The notes beneath the pieces are model-generated. The model did no database searches. It worked only from the letters and a program-made list of their open reading frames with translations, and had not been told where the DNA came from. The position numbers and the translations under genes are program-made. Positions 1 through 8,344 of a stretch of 64,000 nucleotides of DNA are shown here, one piece after another. The stretch comes from Pseudodesulfovibrio sp. 5S69 (lineage in GTDB: Bacteria > Desulfobacterota > Desulfovibrionia > Desulfovibrionales > Desulfovibrionaceae). The stretch's first letter is position 1; each line of letters begins with the position of its first letter. The stretch is taken from contig NZ_CP146609.1 in NCBI RefSeq assembly GCF_037094465.1, forward strand, positions 2,289,501 to 2,353,500. Direction: 5' to 3'.

Positions 1-411
1 GCCGAGGTAGCTGAAGAGGATGGCGACGAGCGCCTTGAGCGAGAGCTTCTGGCCGAGCAGGGGCACGGACAGCAGGGACAGGGTCACGGCCCAGGTGTAG
101 TTGATCGGCTGGGCCTCCTGGGCGGGCAGCAGGTCGTAGGCTTTGAACAGGATGGTGTAGTAGAGGAACGGGTTGAGCAGCCCGAGCAGGGCGCAGCGCA
201 GCGTCTCCTTGCGGCCCATCCTCATGATTTCGCCGAGCTTTCCCTGGAAGAGCAGGATGGCCGCCAGGGTTGCTGCGGACACGGCGCAGGCGCAGAGCAG
301 GAGTTGCAGCGGGTCGAGGTTGCGCAGGGCGATCTTGAAGGCCGAGGCCACGGTGGACCAGATGGACACCGTGGCCAGGCCGTAGAGCAAGGCTTTCTTG
401 CTGTCGGTCAC
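1..411 (-). CDS. EamA/DMT-family transporter, partial (5' part of gene)
   Basis: The minus strand is open from a GTG six bases after the stop of the neighbouring LOG-family gene to the window edge, giving 137 residues with no stop. The product starts MTDSKKALLYG and moves straight into alternating hydrophobic segments typical of ten-helix drug/metabolite transporters: a first helix around residues 8-25, a second around 33-50, and further helices near 68-85 and 100-120. The phrase YTWAVTLSLLSVPLLG matches the EamA repeat pattern. The C-terminal portion lies outside the window. The substrate cannot be told from sequence. The GTG start is chosen because the first membrane helix begins a few residues later; the ribosome site is weak, which fits translational coupling to the upstream gene. 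Confidence 0.75.
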   Translation of the reverse strand, partial: MTDSKKALLYGLATVSIWSTVASAFKIALRNLDPLQLLLCACAVSAATLAAILLFQGKLGEIMRMGRKETLRCALLGLLNPFLYYTILFKAYDLLPAQEAQPINYTWAVTLSLLSVPLLGQKLSLKALVAILFSYLG

Positions 412-417
412 TGCAGG

Positions 418-1077
418 CTAGACGATGACGTGTTTGCGGATGTAGCCGACCACCTCGTCCACGTCGTCCGTGACCATGAACAGGTCGAGGTCTTCGGCCT
501 TGCAAAAGCCGTTGGGGACCATCTGGGTCTTGAACCAGTCGATCAGCCCTGCCCAGTACTCGGAGCCGAAGAGCACGATGGGGAACGGCTTGATGCGGTG
601 GGTCTGGATGAGCACCAGGGCCTCGGACAGCTCGTCCAGGGTGCCGTAGCCGCCGGGCAGGGCCACGTAGGCCAGGGCGTACTTGATGAACATGAGCTTG
701 CGGATGAAGAAGTAGCGGAACTCGCTCTTGATGTTCAGGAACTCGTTGCTCTTCTGCTCCATGGGCAGGTGGATGTGCAGCCCGATGGATTCGCCATCGT
801 TCTCGAACGCGCCCTTGTTGCCCGCTTCCATGAGGCCGGGACCGCCGCCGGTGATGACCGAAAATCCGGCCTGGGACAAGGCCTTGGACAGCTCCACGGT
901 CTTCTGGTAGAGCGGTTCGTCCTGCTTGACCCTGGCCGATCCGAACACGGAAACGGCTGGGCCGATTTCGGACAGGTTCTCGAACCCGTCGACGATTTCG
1001 GACATGATCTTGAAGAGCCGCCAGGACTCGTGGATGGACAGATCGTCGATCAGATATTGCTTGGAACGATGAATCAT
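418..1077 (-). CDS. LOG-family Rossmann-fold protein (cytokinin riboside monophosphate phosphoribohydrolase-like)
   Basis: This 219-residue protein carries both signatures of the LOG (formerly lysine decarboxylase) family: GGGPGLMEA around residues 77-85 and PGGYGTLDE around 141-149. Characterised members hydrolyse nucleoside 5'-monophosphates to base and ribose-5-phosphate, so a nucleotide salvage or housecleaning role is likely; the real substrate is unknown. The start MIHRSKQ is preferred over an in-frame Met 13 codons upstream because CAGGAG lies just before it. It is the first gene of a minus-strand pair with the partial EamA transporter and is divergent from the beta-CASP nuclease. Confidence 0.88.
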   Translation of the reverse strand: MIHRSKQYLIDDLSIHESWRLFKIMSEIVDGFENLSEIGPAVSVFGSARVKQDEPLYQKTVELSKALSQAGFSVITGGGPGLMEAGNKGAFENDGESIGLHIHLPMEQKSNEFLNIKSEFRYFFIRKLMFIKYALAYVALPGGYGTLDELSEALVLIQTHRIKPFPIVLFGSEYWAGLIDWFKTQMVPNGFCKAEDLDLFMVTDDVDEVVGYIRKHVIV

Positions 1078-1247
1078 TGGTTCTCCTGTGCGCTCATGGC
1101 AAGGTTGCCTGGACACGGTTTATGGGGCATGTAGTCTGGGCGGCGGATGCAGGATTCCGCCGACTGCTTCATTACACTGATTTTGTTCCGTTCGGAAGAG
1201 GATTATATTCCGGAATTCCGGGCGGGACGGCAACGCGAGGACAACGT

Positions 1248-2855
1248 ATGAAAGTCACCTTCATGGGCGCGGCCCGCACCGTCAGCGGCTCCTGTTACAT
1301 TCTCGAATGCGACGGCAAGCGTTTCGCCGTGGATTGCGGCATGCACCAGGGCAACAGGGAGATCGAAAAACGCAACTGGAACATCGACGCCTATGACCCC
1401 AAGAAGCTTGATTTCATCCTGATCACCCACGCCCATATCGACCACACCGGGCTGTTGCCCGCCCTGGTGGCCAAGGGATACCGCAATCCCATCTACTGCA
1501 CCTCGCCCACCCGCGACCTGCTGGAGATCATGCTCCTGGACTCGGCCCATATCCAGGAGATGGAGGCGGAGTGGGGCAACCGCAAGCAACGCCGGACAGG
1601 CGGCGACATGATCAAGCCGCTGTACACCATCGCCGATGCCGAGCGGACCACGCCGCTGTTCGCGGCCATCGAATACTCCAAGACCTTCGAGCCCGCGCCG
1701 GGCGTCAAGGTGACCTACAAGGATGCCGGGCACATCCTCGGCTCGGCCTTCATCGAGATCGAGTACCAGGAGGACGGCAAGCTGACCAAGGCGGTCTTCT
1801 CCGGCGATCTGGGCAGGCCGGAACAGCTCATCGTCAATGACCCGTCCGATATGGAGTGCGCGGACTACCTGTTCATGGAGTCCACCTACGGCAACCGCAA
1901 CCACGTGGACGAGAAGGGCAGCCTGGACGAACTGGCCGAGGCCATCGCCTACAGCTACGGCAACGGCGAAAAGGTGGTCATCCCGGCCTTTGCCGTGGAG
2001 CGCTCCCAGCAGATCATTTATTCCCTGTTCCTGCTCAAGAAGCAGGGCAAGCTGCCCGCGGACATGCCCATCTACCTGGACAGTCCGCTGGCCATCCGGG
2101 CCACGGAGATTTTCCGCCACCATCCCGAATATTTCGACGAAAAGACCCAGGAGTACATCCGGAACGGGGAGAACCCCCTGGACCTGCCCAACCTCCATTT
2201 CACCCAGACGCGCGAACAGTCCCAGGCCATCAACGAGTCCCAGGGACCGGCCATCATCATCTCGGCCAGCGGCATGGCCAATGCGGGGCGGATCAAGCAC
2301 CACCTCAAGCACAACCTGTGGCGTCCGGGGGCCAGTGTGGTCTTCGTGGGCTGGCAGGGCGTGGGCACGCCGGGCCGCAAGATCGTCAACGGGGCCGAGA
2401 AGATCACCATCTTCGGCGAGGAGGTCCTGGTCAAGGCCAAGGTCTTCACCATCAACGGCTTCTCCGGCCACGCCGGGCGCGACGAACTTTTGGACTGGCT
2501 CGGGACCATGCAGGGCAAGCCCATCAAGGTCCTGCTCGTGCACGGCGAGGCCGAGGTGCAGGACGAATTCGCCAAACTGATTACCGAGAAGTTCGGCTTC
2601 GAGGTGCACATCCCCGAGTACATGGAGGTCCTGGAGCTCCTGCCGGGCAAGGAGTTCGAACCCGTGGTGGACCTGGATGTGGCCCGGCCGCGCGTGGACT
2701 GGGAATTCCTGCTGGCGGACTCCGAGACACTGTACCAGGAGCTGCGCAACCGGCTCCGGGACGTGGAAAAGCGCCCCTGGGTGGACCAGGCCGAGCTGCG
2801 CGACAAGCTGCTTGACATCAACCGCACCATCGTGGAGCTGGTCTCCGAGATGTAG
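1248..2855 (+). CDS. Metallo-beta-lactamase/beta-CASP ribonuclease-like protein
   Basis: This 535-residue protein begins MKVTFMGAARTVSGSC and has the metal-binding HAHIDHTG motif near residues 65-72. SGDLGRP and MESTYGNR follow, then a beta-CASP insert and a C-terminal RMMBL segment with SGHAG and VHGEAEVQ. That order is the one found in bacterial and archaeal CPSF-like/YSH1-type RNA nucleases, so it probably cleaves RNA in the cytoplasm using two zinc ions. The ATG is chosen for its GAGG ribosome site and because the metallo-beta-lactamase fold starts immediately. The next gene, rsmD, starts two bases after its stop, so the two are probably cotranscribed. The exact RNA substrate is not known. 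Confidence 0.88.
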   Translation: MKVTFMGAARTVSGSCYILECDGKRFAVDCGMHQGNREIEKRNWNIDAYDPKKLDFILITHAHIDHTGLLPALVAKGYRNPIYCTSPTRDLLEIMLLDSAHIQEMEAEWGNRKQRRTGGDMIKPLYTIADAERTTPLFAAIEYSKTFEPAPGVKVTYKDAGHILGSAFIEIEYQEDGKLTKAVFSGDLGRPEQLIVNDPSDMECADYLFMESTYGNRNHVDEKGSLDELAEAIAYSYGNGEKVVIPAFAVERSQQIIYSLFLLKKQGKLPADMPIYLDSPLAIRATEIFRHHPEYFDEKTQEYIRNGENPLDLPNLHFTQTREQSQAINESQGPAIIISASGMANAGRIKHHLKHNLWRPGASVVFVGWQGVGTPGRKIVNGAEKITIFGEEVLVKAKVFTINGFSGHAGRDELLDWLGTMQGKPIKVLLVHGEAEVQDEFAKLITEKFGFEVHIPEYMEVLELLPGKEFEPVVDLDVARPRVDWEFLLADSETLYQELRNRLRDVEKRPWVDQAELRDKLLDINRTIVELVSEM

Positions 2856-2857
2856 CC

Positions 2858-3418
2858 GTGCGGATCGTCGGAGGCCAATACAAGGGGCGCAGGATACTGA
2901 CCTGCGAGGGCCCCGGATACCGTCCCGCGACCATGAAGGTGCGCGAGTCCGTCTTCTCCATGCTCACGGCGCGGGGCGTGGACTTCCATGACGCGCGGGT
3001 CATCGACATGTTCGCAGGAAGCGGCTCCCTGGCGCTCGAATGTCTCAGCCGGGGCGCGCCCACGGCCTGGTTCGTGGAGAAAAGCCCCAAGGCCGCCGCG
3101 CTCATCCGCCGCAACCTGGCCGATCTGAAAGTGGATAAGTCACGATACAGGGTGGTCTGCAAGGACCTTTTTGGTGTATTGTCCAAGGGCCCGGAGCGCC
3201 CCTTCGATTTGGTCTTCATCGACCCGCCCTATGGTCACGACCTGCTCGTCCCGGCCCTGGAAAAGGCGCTGGGCAACGCTTGGATCGCGCAGGACGCACT
3301 GGTCCTGGCCGAGGTGGAGAGCGCTGTCACCCCCCCGCAGGACGGCCCCGTGGGGGACATGGAATTGCTAACCGACCGGGAATACGGTCAAACCAGGATT
3401 TTACTATGGCGAAATTGA
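2858..3418 (+). CDS. rsmD: 16S rRNA (guanine-966 N2)-methyltransferase RsmD
   Basis: RsmD methylates G966 of 16S rRNA using S-adenosylmethionine. The 186-residue product starts MRIVGGQYKGRR, the usual RsmD N-terminus, has the SAM-binding loop FAGSGSL at about 52-58, and the catalytic DPPY at 122-125. It uses a GTG start two bases after the upstream stop, so translation is probably coupled. It overlaps coaD by 13 bases; rsmD-coaD is a widespread gene pair. Length and motifs are normal for the family. Confidence 0.95.
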   Translation: MRIVGGQYKGRRILTCEGPGYRPATMKVRESVFSMLTARGVDFHDARVIDMFAGSGSLALECLSRGAPTAWFVEKSPKAAALIRRNLADLKVDKSRYRVVCKDLFGVLSKGPERPFDLVFIDPPYGHDLLVPALEKALGNAWIAQDALVLAEVESAVTPPQDGPVGDMELLTDREYGQTRILLWRN

Positions 3419-3933
3419 ACCCCAGGCTGGCCGTCTACCCCGGCACATTCGATCCTCTGACCATGGGCCACGTGAGCTTGACCCGCCGGGGGCTGAAGGT
3501 CTTCGACAACATCATCCTGGCCGTGGCCGAGAGCACGCCCAAGCGGACGCTGTTCACCGTGGGCGAGCGCGTGGCCCTGGCCCAGGACGTGTTCCGAGAC
3601 GAGCCGAGGGTCACGGTGGCATCCTTCGACTGCCTGCTTATCGACTACGTGGAGAGCCGGGGGGCGGGGGCGATCATGCGCGGTCTGCGCGCGGTCTCGG
3701 ACTTCGAGTACGAGTTTCAGATGGCGCTCATGAACCGCAAGCTCAAGTGGGAGATCGAGACCGTCTTCATGATGACCGACTTCAAGTGGATGTACCTGAG
3801 CTCCACCATCGTCAAGGAAGTGGCCCAGTACGGCGGCGACATCCGGGGGCTGGTCCCCGGCCCGGTGGCCACGGCCCTGTCCGTCAAGTTCGGCGTCAAG
3901 CCCCAGGACTGGGGGCACAACCACTACATATGA
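3406..3933 (+). CDS. coaD: Phosphopantetheine adenylyltransferase
   Basis: CoaD catalyses the fourth step of coenzyme A synthesis, joining 4'-phosphopantetheine and ATP to give dephospho-CoA. The 175-residue protein has YPGTFDPLTMGH near the N-terminus (the T/HxGH nucleotidyltransferase motif), the family stretch MRGLRAVSDFEYE, and SSTIVKE toward the C-terminus. The start lies inside the end of rsmD, and its own stop overlaps the miaA start as ATGA. Three genes are therefore tightly coupled. Confidence 0.95.
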   Translation: MAKLNPRLAVYPGTFDPLTMGHVSLTRRGLKVFDNIILAVAESTPKRTLFTVGERVALAQDVFRDEPRVTVASFDCLLIDYVESRGAGAIMRGLRAVSDFEYEFQMALMNRKLKWEIETVFMMTDFKWMYLSSTIVKEVAQYGGDIRGLVPGPVATALSVKFGVKPQDWGHNHYI

Positions 3934-4859
3934 GTGCCCGGCCTCCCATAGTCTGCCTGCTCGGCCCGACCGGCACGGGCAAGACCGCGGCGGCCATCGC
4001 CATCGCGGGCCGCCTGCCCGCCAGTGTGATCAATTTCGACTCCCGCCAGGTCTACCGCGACTTCCCGATCATCACGGCTCAGCCCGACGCGGAGGAGCGC
4101 GCCGCCTGCCCACACCATCTCTATGGGTTTCTGTCCACGGAGGAGAAGATGACCGCGGCCCGGTTCGTGGAGATGGCCGTGGACAAGATCGAGGAAGTGC
4201 GCGGGGAAGGGCGGCTGCCCATCCTGGTGGGCGGCACCGGGCTCTATCTCCGTTCGCTCCTGTCCGGCATCGCGCCCATCCCCGAAATCCCCGAGGATGT
4301 CCGCCGCAAGGTTCTGGACCGCGTGGCCGAGGAAGGCCCCCAGGCCCTGCACGCCGAGCTTTCGCACACCGACCCGGACTACGCGGCCAAGATCCACCCG
4401 AACGACACCCAGCGCAACGCCCGTGCCGCCGAGGTCTATCTGGCCACGGGCAGGACCATGACCTGGTGGCACACCGAGAGCGAGCACGCCCCGGCGCCGT
4501 ACGCCTCCCTCAAGGTGGGCATGCGCATCGCCCTGAACGACCTCGAACCGCATCTCGCCGCGCGCATCGACGCCATGCTCGAACTCGGGGCCCTGGACGA
4601 GGCCCAGGCCGCCTTTGCGCGCTGCCCGGACCCGGACGCGCCGGGCTGGACCGGTATCGGCTGCGCCGAGTTGCTCGGGTTCCTGCGCGGCGAACTGACC
4701 ATGGCCGAGGCCCGCGTGAAGTGGGTGAAGAACACCAGGGCGTACGCCAAGCGGCAGATCACCTGGTTCAACAAGGAAACGGACATCCACTGGTTCGCGC
4801 CCGGCGAAAACGGCCCCATCGCGGACCTGGCCCGGCGGTGGCTTTCGGAGCGGGGCTGA
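3930..4859 (+). CDS. miaA: tRNA dimethylallyltransferase MiaA
   Basis: MiaA adds a dimethylallyl group to N6 of A37 in tRNAs reading codons that begin with U. The 309-residue protein shows the P-loop GPTGTGKT at 12-19, DSRQVYRDF, the VGGTGLYLRSL motif, and a C-terminal WFNKE stretch typical of the family. Its ATG overlaps the coaD stop by four bases. It ends exactly where the convergent SixA-like gene ends, with no room for a separate terminator between them. Confidence 0.95.
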   Translation: MSARPPIVCLLGPTGTGKTAAAIAIAGRLPASVINFDSRQVYRDFPIITAQPDAEERAACPHHLYGFLSTEEKMTAARFVEMAVDKIEEVRGEGRLPILVGGTGLYLRSLLSGIAPIPEIPEDVRRKVLDRVAEEGPQALHAELSHTDPDYAAKIHPNDTQRNARAAEVYLATGRTMTWWHTESEHAPAPYASLKVGMRIALNDLEPHLAARIDAMLELGALDEAQAAFARCPDPDAPGWTGIGCAELLGFLRGELTMAEARVKWVKNTRAYAKRQITWFNKETDIHWFAPGENGPIADLARRWLSERG

Positions 4860-5348
4860 TCAACTCCCGGCCAGGACGGCCAGTTGCGCGGGGGTCATGG
4901 CCCAGTTCAGGGTCCCGGCGGGGTTGCCCGGTTCCAGGCTGAACTGCATGAGCCCGCCGTTTTCCACGCGGACGTCCACCTTTCTTCCCGGCGACAGGAT
5001 GGCCGAGGCCAGCAGCGCCAGGGAGGGCAGGTGGCCGGCGATGAGGATGGAGTCCAGCCCCACGTAGTCGTTGATGAATCTCAGTGTTTCCGCGGTCGGG
5101 GCCATGGCCTTGACCGCGTCCGTGACCACGATGCGGTCCACGGGGTAGCCGGTGGACTCGGCCATGATTTCAGCGGTCTGGACGGAGCGGACCTTGGAGC
5201 TGGCCGCCACCAGTTCGAACCGCAGGCCGAGGATGGCGGCGGCCCGGGCGGTTTTCTCCACCTGCTCCCGGCCCACGGGGCTCAGGGGCTGGTTCGAATT
5301 GACTTCCTTGGGCAGGCACGCGCCGTGCTGCATCAGATGGATAAGCAT
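4860..5348 (-). CDS. SixA-like histidine phosphatase with a QHG variant of the RHG motif
   Basis: This 162-residue protein belongs to the histidine phosphatase (phosphoglycerate mutase-like) superfamily. It starts MLIHLMQHGA, keeps the SSKVRSVQTAE motif around residues 69-79, and has a second histidine in GHLPSL. SixA members dephosphorylate phosphohistidine on signalling or phosphotransferase proteins. In the usual RHG triplet the arginine is replaced by glutamine while the nucleophilic histidine is kept, which may alter phosphate binding. The start at MLIHL is supported by CGGAG upstream; an in-frame Met 38 codons earlier adds an unrelated sequence. The target protein is unknown. Confidence 0.78.
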   Translation of the reverse strand: MLIHLMQHGACLPKEVNSNQPLSPVGREQVEKTARAAAILGLRFELVAASSKVRSVQTAEIMAESTGYPVDRIVVTDAVKAMAPTAETLRFINDYVGLDSILIAGHLPSLALLASAILSPGRKVDVRVENGGLMQFSLEPGNPAGTLNWAMTPAQLAVLAGS

Positions 5349-5504
5349 GTTTCGCTCCGGGGTTGGTTGGCCGTATCCGGCAAGGCTACCACCGGACCCG
5401 CCCAGCGGCAAGCGGCTTGCAGAAATCCGGCAAGCGCGATACATGGGGGAAACCTTGGCCATCCCGGCCGTACGAGGCTTTGAACACTTCAGGACAGTTA
5501 TCAG

Positions 5505-6443
5505 ATGCCGTTTCGAATATTTGCTCCGATCCTATTGTCGTTTTTCCTTTTTTCGTCGCCAGCGCAGGCCTTTGAGGGGCTCGTGCAGACCTTCGGGACC
5601 GACGGGACCATCGCCTGGGGCAGCGGCGATCTTTCCGTGGTCAGGGCTATAGAGGGCGCGGCCACGGACGAATCCGACGCGGCCCTGTCGCCGCTGGCCG
5701 TGCGCAAGGCCGTGGTCCAGGCGCGCAAGCAGCTTCTGGACATGGTCTTGTCCGTGCGCATCGACGGCCACCAGACAGTGGGTGCGTTCCTGTCCGGAGA
5801 CAGCGACCTGGCCACCCAGGTGCGCGGGCTCATCCAGAACTCCCTGTACCGGGGGCCGGGCCTCTTTGACGCGGCGGGCACGGTCCGCGTCTCCGAGAAG
5901 CTCCGGGGACAGTTGGCCGAACTCGTCCTGCCCAACACCATCCAGTTCCAGAGCGGGATTCCGCCCAAGCTGTCCACGGCCACGGGGCAGGGCGTGGACC
6001 AACCCGACAATGCGCCCGAGGAAGTGGGCAGCGGCACGCGCGGCTACACCGGCGTGGTCATCGACGCGCGTGGACTCAAGCTCACCCCGGCCCTGGCCCC
6101 GGTCATCTACGGCCAGGACGGGTTCGGCGCCTACGGATATTTCCAGGTCGGCAGGACCAACGTGGCCGACAAGGGCATGGTCGCCTATGCCGTCAGCGAC
6201 AACCCCAAGGTGCTGGCCGAGCGAGTCGGCAACCGGCCCCTCATTGTCCGGGGGCTGAGCGCCTACGGCTCCTGGCGGACCGATGTGGTCATCGCCGCCT
6301 CCGACGCCCGGCTGGTCCGGGCCGTGGTCAAGACCGGTTCCATTGCGGACGGATGCAGGGTGGTTATCCTGGTGGATGCGCCGGAGAAGTCGCCCGACAG
6401 CGCGGGTGCGGCCCAGGCGACCAAAGGAGAGGGCGATGCGTAA
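5505..6443 (+). CDS. Exported protein of unknown function (LPP20-like pattern)
   Basis: This 312-residue protein has a clear Sec signal peptide ending in SPAQA just before FEG. The body has a helical KAVVQARKQLLDM stretch after a GDLSVVRAIEG strand, a pattern seen in LPP20/FlgT-like envelope proteins, followed by a C-terminal domain with RGYTGVVIDARGL. I cannot assign a function. The gene overlaps the next exported protein by eight bases, so the two are almost certainly cotranslated and may act together in the periplasm. A weak promoter candidate (TTGCAG, 17 bases, TACATG) lies at 5417-5445. Confidence 0.72.
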   Translation: MPFRIFAPILLSFFLFSSPAQAFEGLVQTFGTDGTIAWGSGDLSVVRAIEGAATDESDAALSPLAVRKAVVQARKQLLDMVLSVRIDGHQTVGAFLSGDSDLATQVRGLIQNSLYRGPGLFDAAGTVRVSEKLRGQLAELVLPNTIQFQSGIPPKLSTATGQGVDQPDNAPEEVGSGTRGYTGVVIDARGLKLTPALAPVIYGQDGFGAYGYFQVGRTNVADKGMVAYAVSDNPKVLAERVGNRPLIVRGLSAYGSWRTDVVIAASDARLVRAVVKTGSIADGCRVVILVDAPEKSPDSAGAAQATKGEGDA

Positions 6444-7338
6444 ATATATTTTCCTGATTACCGTGGCCTGCTGCCTGCTGGCGGCCTGGCCTGCCCTGGC
6501 CGGTCAGGTCCAGGTCTTCGAGCCCATGGCCGAAGGCATGTCCCAGCGCGACCTGCGTGACAAAGCGCGTGCCCAGGGGTTCGCCCAGGCCGTGCTCGAC
6601 GAGGCCGTGGTCATGCTCGGGAACAAGCTCCCCGAGGCGCGTACCGCGCTGCTCAAGGAATATCTCCTCGGCCATGCCGAACCGTTCATCCAGGGCTACA
6701 AGGTCGTCTCCTCCCAGGACTACCCCGAGGGGCTGAGCCTGACCATGGATGTGCGGGTGGACCGCAGGACCCTGCGCGACAGCCTCGGCGGCATGGGGCT
6801 CTTCGCCACCCTGTCGCAGCCCCAACCCGCAACCGTGGTCTGGCCCGGCGACCTCACCGACGAGGATTTGCAGGCCCTGCACAACCTCATCAGTCTGACC
6901 GGCATAGCCCCCACCGAGGGCGCTTCCCCGGTCTTCACCCTGGAGCGGGGTAGCGACAAGAACACCTGGAAGTGCCACCTGTCCTATGACGGGCAGGAGT
7001 GGCTGGCCGTCAACACCGACATGGCCAAGGCCTGGTTCACCCTCTGGCCCAGGTTCTTCGACCGGCCCACGGCCCAAGCCGCCCAGACCGGCGGTGAAAC
7101 CCTGACCGTGTCCGGCTGGTTCTCCCCCGACGGCGTGCTGGAATTCGACCGCGTCCTGCACGGCTGGGACGGTGCCGTTCAGAACGCCCAGCTCGTGACC
7201 ATGGACATGCAGCCCACCGGGGCCGGGGCCACCTGGACCCTGTCCGTGGTCAACCGCGACCGGCTGGAGATGCTGCTCAACGCCTTCCTGCCCCAGCGCG
7301 GCCTGAGCTTCCATCTGGCCGCCGAAAACCGGGACTAG
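6436..7338 (+). CDS. Exported protein of unknown function, partner of the preceding gene
   Basis: This 300-residue protein has an N-terminal signal peptide (MRKYIFLITVACCLLAAWPALA) followed by a helical region rich in Arg/Asp/Ala and then a beta-rich half. The first half, with repeated short helices and a conserved-looking LLKEYLLGHA segment, vaguely resembles DUF2066-type periplasmic proteins; that is a weak guess. The eight-base overlap with the upstream exported gene and the 19-base gap to pgsA suggest one transcript concerned with the cell envelope. No catalytic motif was recognised. Confidence 0.7.
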   Translation: MRKYIFLITVACCLLAAWPALAGQVQVFEPMAEGMSQRDLRDKARAQGFAQAVLDEAVVMLGNKLPEARTALLKEYLLGHAEPFIQGYKVVSSQDYPEGLSLTMDVRVDRRTLRDSLGGMGLFATLSQPQPATVVWPGDLTDEDLQALHNLISLTGIAPTEGASPVFTLERGSDKNTWKCHLSYDGQEWLAVNTDMAKAWFTLWPRFFDRPTAQAAQTGGETLTVSGWFSPDGVLEFDRVLHGWDGAVQNAQLVTMDMQPTGAGATWTLSVVNRDRLEMLLNAFLPQRGLSFHLAAENRD

Positions 7339-7357
7339 ACCGGGCGAAGAGGAAACC

Positions 7358-7924
7358 GTGCCGCGCGATGCCATCTGGACTGTTCCCAACATCCTGACCA
7401 TCGTCCGCATCCTGCTGACGCCGCTCTTTGTCGTGGCCTACGTGGGCGAGAACTTCAATCTGGCCTGGGTACTTTTCCTCGTGGCCGGGCTGACCGACGC
7501 CTTCGACGGTTTTTTGGCCCGCGTCTGGGACCAGCGCACCCAGCTCGGGGCCGTGCTCGACCCCTTGGCCGACAAGGCCCTGCTGGTCACTTCCTTCATC
7601 TGCCTGGCCGCCAAGGGCTGGATCCCCTTCTGGTTCGCCGTGCTCGTGGTCAGCCGCGACGTGATCATTGTCGGCGGCCTGGCCGTGCTCAGCTTCCTCG
7701 GCGTGGACGTCAAGAACCGCATCCGGCCTATCTGGATCAGCAAGTTCAATACCGCCGCCCAGATCGTCCTCGTGGTCTCGGTCATGATCCACCGCACCTT
7801 CGGGATCAGCTACGGCTACCTGCTCGGCACCCTCGTGGCCGTCACCGCCCTGTCCACCATCCTGTCCGGCATCGCCTACGTCCGTCGGGGCTTCGAACTC
7901 TTCTCCGAACAGGCCGAAGGGTAG
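7358..7924 (+). CDS. pgsA: CDP-diacylglycerol--glycerol-3-phosphate 3-phosphatidyltransferase
   Basis: PgsA makes phosphatidylglycerol phosphate from CDP-diacylglycerol and glycerol-3-phosphate in the inner membrane. The 188-residue protein has the complete CDP-alcohol phosphotransferase signature, with D47, D50-G51, A54-R55, G64, D68 and D72 at exactly the required spacing, and several membrane helices. It starts with GTG, 19 bases after the previous exported protein. A long GC-rich hairpin begins 17 bases after its stop. Phosphatidylserine synthase shares the signature, but the N-terminal PNILTIVRILL is typical of PgsA. Confidence 0.9.
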   Translation: MPRDAIWTVPNILTIVRILLTPLFVVAYVGENFNLAWVLFLVAGLTDAFDGFLARVWDQRTQLGAVLDPLADKALLVTSFICLAAKGWIPFWFAVLVVSRDVIIVGGLAVLSFLGVDVKNRIRPIWISKFNTAAQIVLVVSVMIHRTFGISYGYLLGTLVAVTALSTILSGIAYVRRGFELFSEQAEG

Positions 7925-7941
7925 GCATATGCCTCCGGCGG

Positions 7942-8050
7942 CCGGGGGAAGGGGGAAAGGAAAGCCCTTTACAAAGGGTTTCCTTTCCCCCTTCCCCCGG
8001 ACCCCCATCTTCCTTTCCTTCCTAAACTTTTTGTTTGCGCATTCGCGCGT
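7942..8050 (-). repeat. Dispersed GC-rich palindromic repeat, copy A
   Basis: The first part (7942-8000) is a near-perfect inverted repeat with 28-29 base arms separated by two bases, made of alternating G- and A-runs and their complement, with a single bulged G. The remainder to about 8050 reads, on the minus strand, as the same series seen in copy C at 50132-50193: a GCGAA-like core, AAAAAG, a GGA-rich stretch and GGGGGTCCGGGGGAAGGGGG. The stretch shared exactly with copy C is at least 20 bases. It may end the pgsA transcript as a structure, but lacks a T-run. Confidence 0.75.
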
Positions 8051-8151
8051 ACGGAGGGCTGCGAACGGGTGTGTTGTTGGGTGGAAAGAAGGGTTGGTGG
8101 AGAGGAATAGTTGAAGGGAAGAATGAAGAAATGGACGCGCGCGCAACATCT

Positions 8152-8233
8152 GCGAAGCGGCGCTAAAAAGTTTTGGAGATTCCCAAGGACCTATTTCAAA
8201 AGGTTCTTGGGCGGGTCCAGGGCAGCGCCCTGG
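8152..8233 (+). repeat. Dispersed palindromic repeat, copy B (partial)
   Basis: It begins GCGAAGCGGCG then TAAAAAGTTTTGGA, matching the start of copy C at 50132. It then diverges into two further palindromes: CCCAAGGACC with GGTTCTTGGG (8182-8191 and 8202-8211) and CCAGGGC-AGC-GCCCTGG (8217-8233). The mosaic of short palindromes resembles BIME/REP-type elements. No coding frame was supported in 8051-8279 and nothing else was seen there. Confidence 0.6.
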
Positions 8234-8279
8234 CCGTCGGAGACGCCCGGCCGGCGAGGCCCCGCCGGAGGCATGCGGC

Positions 8280-8314
8280 AAAAAAAAAGACCCGGTTGCA
8301 GGGGCAACCGGGTC
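8280..8314 (-). terminator. Rho-independent terminator of tatA
   Basis: An 11-base perfect stem (GACCCGGTTGC with GCAACCGGGTC, 8289-8314) with a four-base loop is followed on the minus strand by a run of eight T. It lies 30 bases after the tatA stop. Confidence 0.9.
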
Positions 8315-8344
8315 AGAAAAGCCTGTAGGTTGGAGGGGCAGCGA

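Noticed and set aside
1183..1209. Promoter (TTGTTC ... TATATT) for the beta-CASP gene
   Set aside because: The spacer is only 15 bases and the -35 box is poor; not convincing enough to list.
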